A DNA stretch of 64,000 bases, taken from positions 97,245 to 161,244 of the forward strand of contig NZ_NASZ01000005.1 of NCBI RefSeq assembly GCF_014596575.1, in the 5' to 3' direction. Origin of the DNA: Flavobacterium pokkalii (GTDB taxonomy: Bacteria > Bacteroidota > Bacteroidia > Flavobacteriales > Flavobacteriaceae). This document shows, piece by piece, positions 62,201 through 64,000 of the stretch (positions are counted from its first letter, which is position 1; each line of letters begins with the position of its first letter). The position numbers were made by a program, and so were the translations under genes. A model generated the notes under the pieces. That model was not told where the DNA came from. It did not search any database and saw only the letters and a list, made by a program, of their open reading frames with translations.

Positions 62201-64000
62201 GCTACGGGTTATAGTGTAGGACCGCAAAGAATTGTATTAGAATTGATGGAAGTGGTAGATAGATACAAACCTTCTCTTAATATTATTGATAATAATAAGG
62301 CTATTTTAGAAGACTCTTTCTTTTTTGAAAATTATAGATTTCCTAATTCTAAAGAAGTTATGAGATTTGGTGACGCCCATCGTACCAGTTTAAATACCGA
62401 AGATTTAATGGAAAGGGTATTTGTGATTTCTAAACGCAAAGGTTATATTGATTTAGAATCAAAATCCAGAGAGATGCTAAAAGCTTTTTATTTTAACAAA
62501 GGAGGATATAATCCAACCGTTGCAACACAGACTTTGGAATGGAATAGCCCATTGGATTTATTATGGAATTCTAATATAGAGTTAACAAATGTAACTCCAA
62601 TTACTTATAATTCCTCAATTAATATTGACTATGCTGGTATTGCCATGCAAAGAAATATTAACACATCTGATAGGGTAGAATCTGGTTTAATGGGATATAC
62701 AGGTGGAGCCCATTATGTACATTCGCACTTATCAGGTATTGATATGGAAATATATGGTTTGGGAGCTGTTATGGGTACAGGTGGAGGAGATGTTGGTGCC
62801 GGGAATAATGCCAGAGACGGTGAAGAGTTTAGAAATTATCATAGGATATATGCAGGACATAATACAGTAATTGTAAACGGAAAATCAAAAGGAAAAGGGG
62901 ATGGTGCTTGGAAAGGAGATAATCAGCTTTTTATGAATACTACTAAAACCGTAGCAGCAGAACCGCTGTCACTTGCACAACCAGTTTCTGATAATTTTTC
63001 TTTTTCATCACAAGTTCTGGATGATGTTGTTAATAATGCAAAGCAACAGCGTGTTTTGAGTATAATTAGAACCAGTGATAATACCGGTTATTATTTTGAT
63101 TTGTTCAGGTCTAAATCTTTGGGAACAAATGATTTTCACGATTATGTTTATCATAATGTAGGTGATGGTGTTTCTATGGTAGATAGCTATAATAATCCAA
63201 TACAACTTACTCCTACAACGGGTAGATATCAATCCATAGAAAGTGTATATGGAGGAAAGTCCATTTTCTTTCCGGGATGGCATTATTTTGAACAAGTTAA
63301 TACTTCAGCAGCGACTACAGCTTCTGTTAAAGCAACTATACCAATGACCAAGCAGGGTGTAAGGTACATGCACATATTAATGCCAGGTGGTGAGAACAGG
63401 GAGTATACAGCTTGTAAAGGACCTGCAACAATCGAAGGACAAATGGGGTATGAAGGTATTAAAACACCAATTGTTACGGTAAGGCAACCTGGAGAAGCTT
63501 GGAATAAACCTTTTGTTTCCATATTTGAACCTTCAAGAAATACTTCAGGTACAGTACAATCTGTGGATAATCTTTATACAGATGATAAAATTGTTGGAGC
63601 AAAAGTCATTTCAAAAATTAATGATACCACTATTACCGATTATATTATTTCTAATGAAAATGATGGAGAGATTTTTTCATTAAATAGTCCTAGTATTTCT
63701 TTTACGGGAAGATTTGGAATTATTCGTATAGAAGACAAAAAAGGGAACAATAAAAAAGAAGTTTCATTATACATCGGAAAAGGAAATGAAATAACCTATG
63801 AAGGACAAACCTTAAGTGCTGATGGTGATGGAAAAGGGATTCTTAAATACACTACAGAAGCAACACCATTTATATTGCCTTCTAATAATTTCAAGGTACA
63901 GCTTAATGGCGAAACATGTGTTGGTAAAAATAACGGAAATATTGTTATAGAAGCTCAAGCTAGTAATAGTTACGAAGCTAAAATTAATGGTAAAACCTAT
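59252..64000 (+). CDS. giant multidomain lyase: ulvan-lyase-like propeller fused to heparinase-like lyase (3' end outside the window)
   Basis: The frame is open from ATG at 59252 to the window end, 1583 codons with no stop. In order: signal peptide (1-23); a BNR-type beta-propeller (about 30-495) resembling PL24/PL25 ulvan lyases, with His127 in I-G-E-T-H-N-T and His148 in L-Y-D-M-H, 21 residues apart; an Ig-like domain (about 497-590, V-T-P-T-D-N-Q-S-F); a beta-trefoil-like segment (about 595-728, Y-R-L-R-N-V-E-T-G-Q-Y-L); a Thr-Pro linker (about 732-741); a heparinase II/III-like lyase module (about 745-1510, with His1154, His1157 and His1159) paralogous to the protein at 50048; and the start of a C-terminal module (from about 1545) of the kind that precedes type IX secretion signals. 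It is probably exported to the cell surface. Confidence 0.88.
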   Translation, partial: MNKIILKKSLSFAILLFTLLLQGQVTLEKEVKITDFAMYFNGDKVPLTHTENSTTGYDYVYGRSLTPHGDCIKVYDKYVFLTWYRGGKEDRHVMLTRYNTVTGTIKTIEFPHQHTGYEGKWWIGETHNTISVGICPKNGTIHMLYDMHRNGNVPEFSNDYLRYSYSVPGAATVSDEEFTINQFVQSANNNYKHLSFPGIDNETVTKLLTYPDFFTNDQGDLFMKNRFGYSENGRFLFAKYDGTSWVGYTDFNRSNASSYDSPYNWGLYGDIKFLNGKIRVGFQQRANLNNDKYEYQNGFYYAYSDDPSGLTQWKDHAGTGFARPISNSDLIKISEPGDLVATTEKDKVYMVSGFDWTVTDNNDIHFIGRVKDNSTTSSTAGQTKQVHTYKPAGATSFITTTDFSGAETLYASGNFVYIIGLTSSGRPYVERAPGGTNSFTRIYEASSGKTFEKGQVYIHNGKLYYYLLEKNALETDDARPTYLQIIDLAIVQEPKTFGVNLVTPTDNQSFEQGKTVQLSANATTDVGVLTRVDFKINNEVVSSVTTLPYSYNWIPQTPGNYTVQAVAYNDSNAQVSSSLVNVVITAVDKTNLTGDIYRLRNVETGQYLQAQLTSASPVLLNNSSDGQDKEWVFTRTTVNNITYNNIDSQINGVLRATGSTFTPPNAVVNTTKASPTTDSDKIWTVHYIQADNTYRFEAGSSGRFMYIDANGTVISSAVADTDARSKWQVISTTPTPTPTPIYNFTLIHPHIWVKDAQKQEILDKIANNTWAQNLFNQYKSRVDSKKNSHKTDPSTIINTIPGFPGSYSTHINILTLGFDASLLYWLTGDEDYAQLAADILYHYTKKIAQISGNVDFQTGNSDSYLIDSRGAYTKPPMIYDFVHTFLNKSGSTVYDLDTGTRVPFNFTNSETAFKKLADNVFSRGGINSNHPVLEAPGALFNVLSIEDDATRQTYFNKFMNGTSNQNGLTWMMNECKDSGVWPEATGYSVGPQRIVLELMEVVDRYKPSLNIIDNNKAILEDSFFFENYRFPNSKEVMRFGDAHRTSLNTEDLMERVFVISKRKGYIDLESKSREMLKAFYFNKGGYNPTVATQTLEWNSPLDLLWNSNIELTNVTPITYNSSINIDYAGIAMQRNINTSDRVESGLMGYTGGAHYVHSHLSGIDMEIYGLGAVMGTGGGDVGAGNNARDGEEFRNYHRIYAGHNTVIVNGKSKGKGDGAWKGDNQLFMNTTKTVAAEPLSLAQPVSDNFSFSSQVLDDVVNNAKQQRVLSIIRTSDNTGYYFDLFRSKSLGTNDFHDYVYHNVGDGVSMVDSYNNPIQLTPTTGRYQSIESVYGGKSIFFPGWHYFEQVNTSAATTASVKATIPMTKQGVRYMHILMPGGENREYTACKGPATIEGQMGYEGIKTPIVTVRQPGEAWNKPFVSIFEPSRNTSGTVQSVDNLYTDDKIVGAKVISKINDTTITDYIISNENDGEIFSLNSPSISFTGRFGIIRIEDKKGNNKKEVSLYIGKGNEITYEGQTLSADGDGKGILKYTTEATPFILPSNNFKVQLNGETCVGKNNGNIVIEAQASNSYEAKINGKTY

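Noticed and set aside
23599..64000. Right-hand attachment site for the island
   Set aside because: I looked for a second copy of the tRNA-Pro 3' end and found none by eye within the window; it may lie to the right.
1..64000. CRISPR array, rRNA, transposase or complete insertion sequence
   Set aside because: No regularly spaced direct repeats, rRNA motifs or transposase domains were seen.

Overview
The window looks like a chromosome segment of a member of the Bacteroidota, class Flavobacteriia, and most like Flavobacterium or a close marine relative. The evidence is the low GC content, the promoters of the TTG / TAnnTTTG type, the almost complete lack of Shine-Dalgarno sequences, the family-specific proteins (DUF4494, DUF5683, the long LepB, SusC/SusD, a hybrid two-component sensor), and the gene order parA-parB-DUF5683-dapB-lepB-wbqC. 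This identification rests on reading the proteins and was not checked against a database.

The left part (about 1-23.6 kb) is ordinary housekeeping DNA. It holds a TauE/SafE permease, a NarK-type nitrate/nitrite transporter, an ECF sigma factor overlapping a glycosyltransferase, murB, a second glycosyltransferase, a DUF2461 protein, a rhodanese lipoprotein, recF, a TPR membrane protein, ribH, mutL, two rhomboid proteases, an endonuclease/exonuclease/phosphatase-family protein, wbqC, lepB, dapB, DUF5683, parB and parA. Its gaps carry small palindromes and degenerate dispersed repeats. It ends at tRNA-Pro(TGG).

Immediately right of the tRNA lie a tyrosine recombinase and a small HTH protein, followed by an accessory region that runs to the window edge. 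This is the layout of an integrated island, although no second attachment site is visible here. The cargo is a polysaccharide utilisation locus (PUL). A leftward operon, rhaEW-rhaI-rhaB-lldD-rhaT, takes L-rhamnose to dihydroxyacetone phosphate and pyruvate. A GntR-type regulator is divergent from it. A one-piece hybrid two-component sensor follows, then SusC, SusD, two fasciclin-domain lipoproteins, a sulfatase-rhamnosidase fusion, a heparinase-like lyase, an unrecognised secreted protein, a GH43-like protein, a GH3 enzyme and a GH105 unsaturated-uronyl hydrolase. The last gene is a very large lyase, at least 1583 residues long and cut by the window end. It joins a propeller like that of PL24/PL25 ulvan lyases to a second copy of the heparinase-like lyase module.

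Sulfatase, rhamnosidase, lyases that leave unsaturated uronic acids, GH105, GH3/GH43 and full rhamnose catabolism together point to ulvan, the sulfated rhamnose/uronic acid/xylose polysaccharide of green algae, as the probable substrate. Two sets of repeated promoter motifs tie the locus together. A tandem CTGT-type pentamer block sits upstream of rhaEW, susC and the final lyase. A 22-bp-spaced direct repeat sits upstream of the GntR gene and of a 28-codon membrane peptide ORF in the susC leader.
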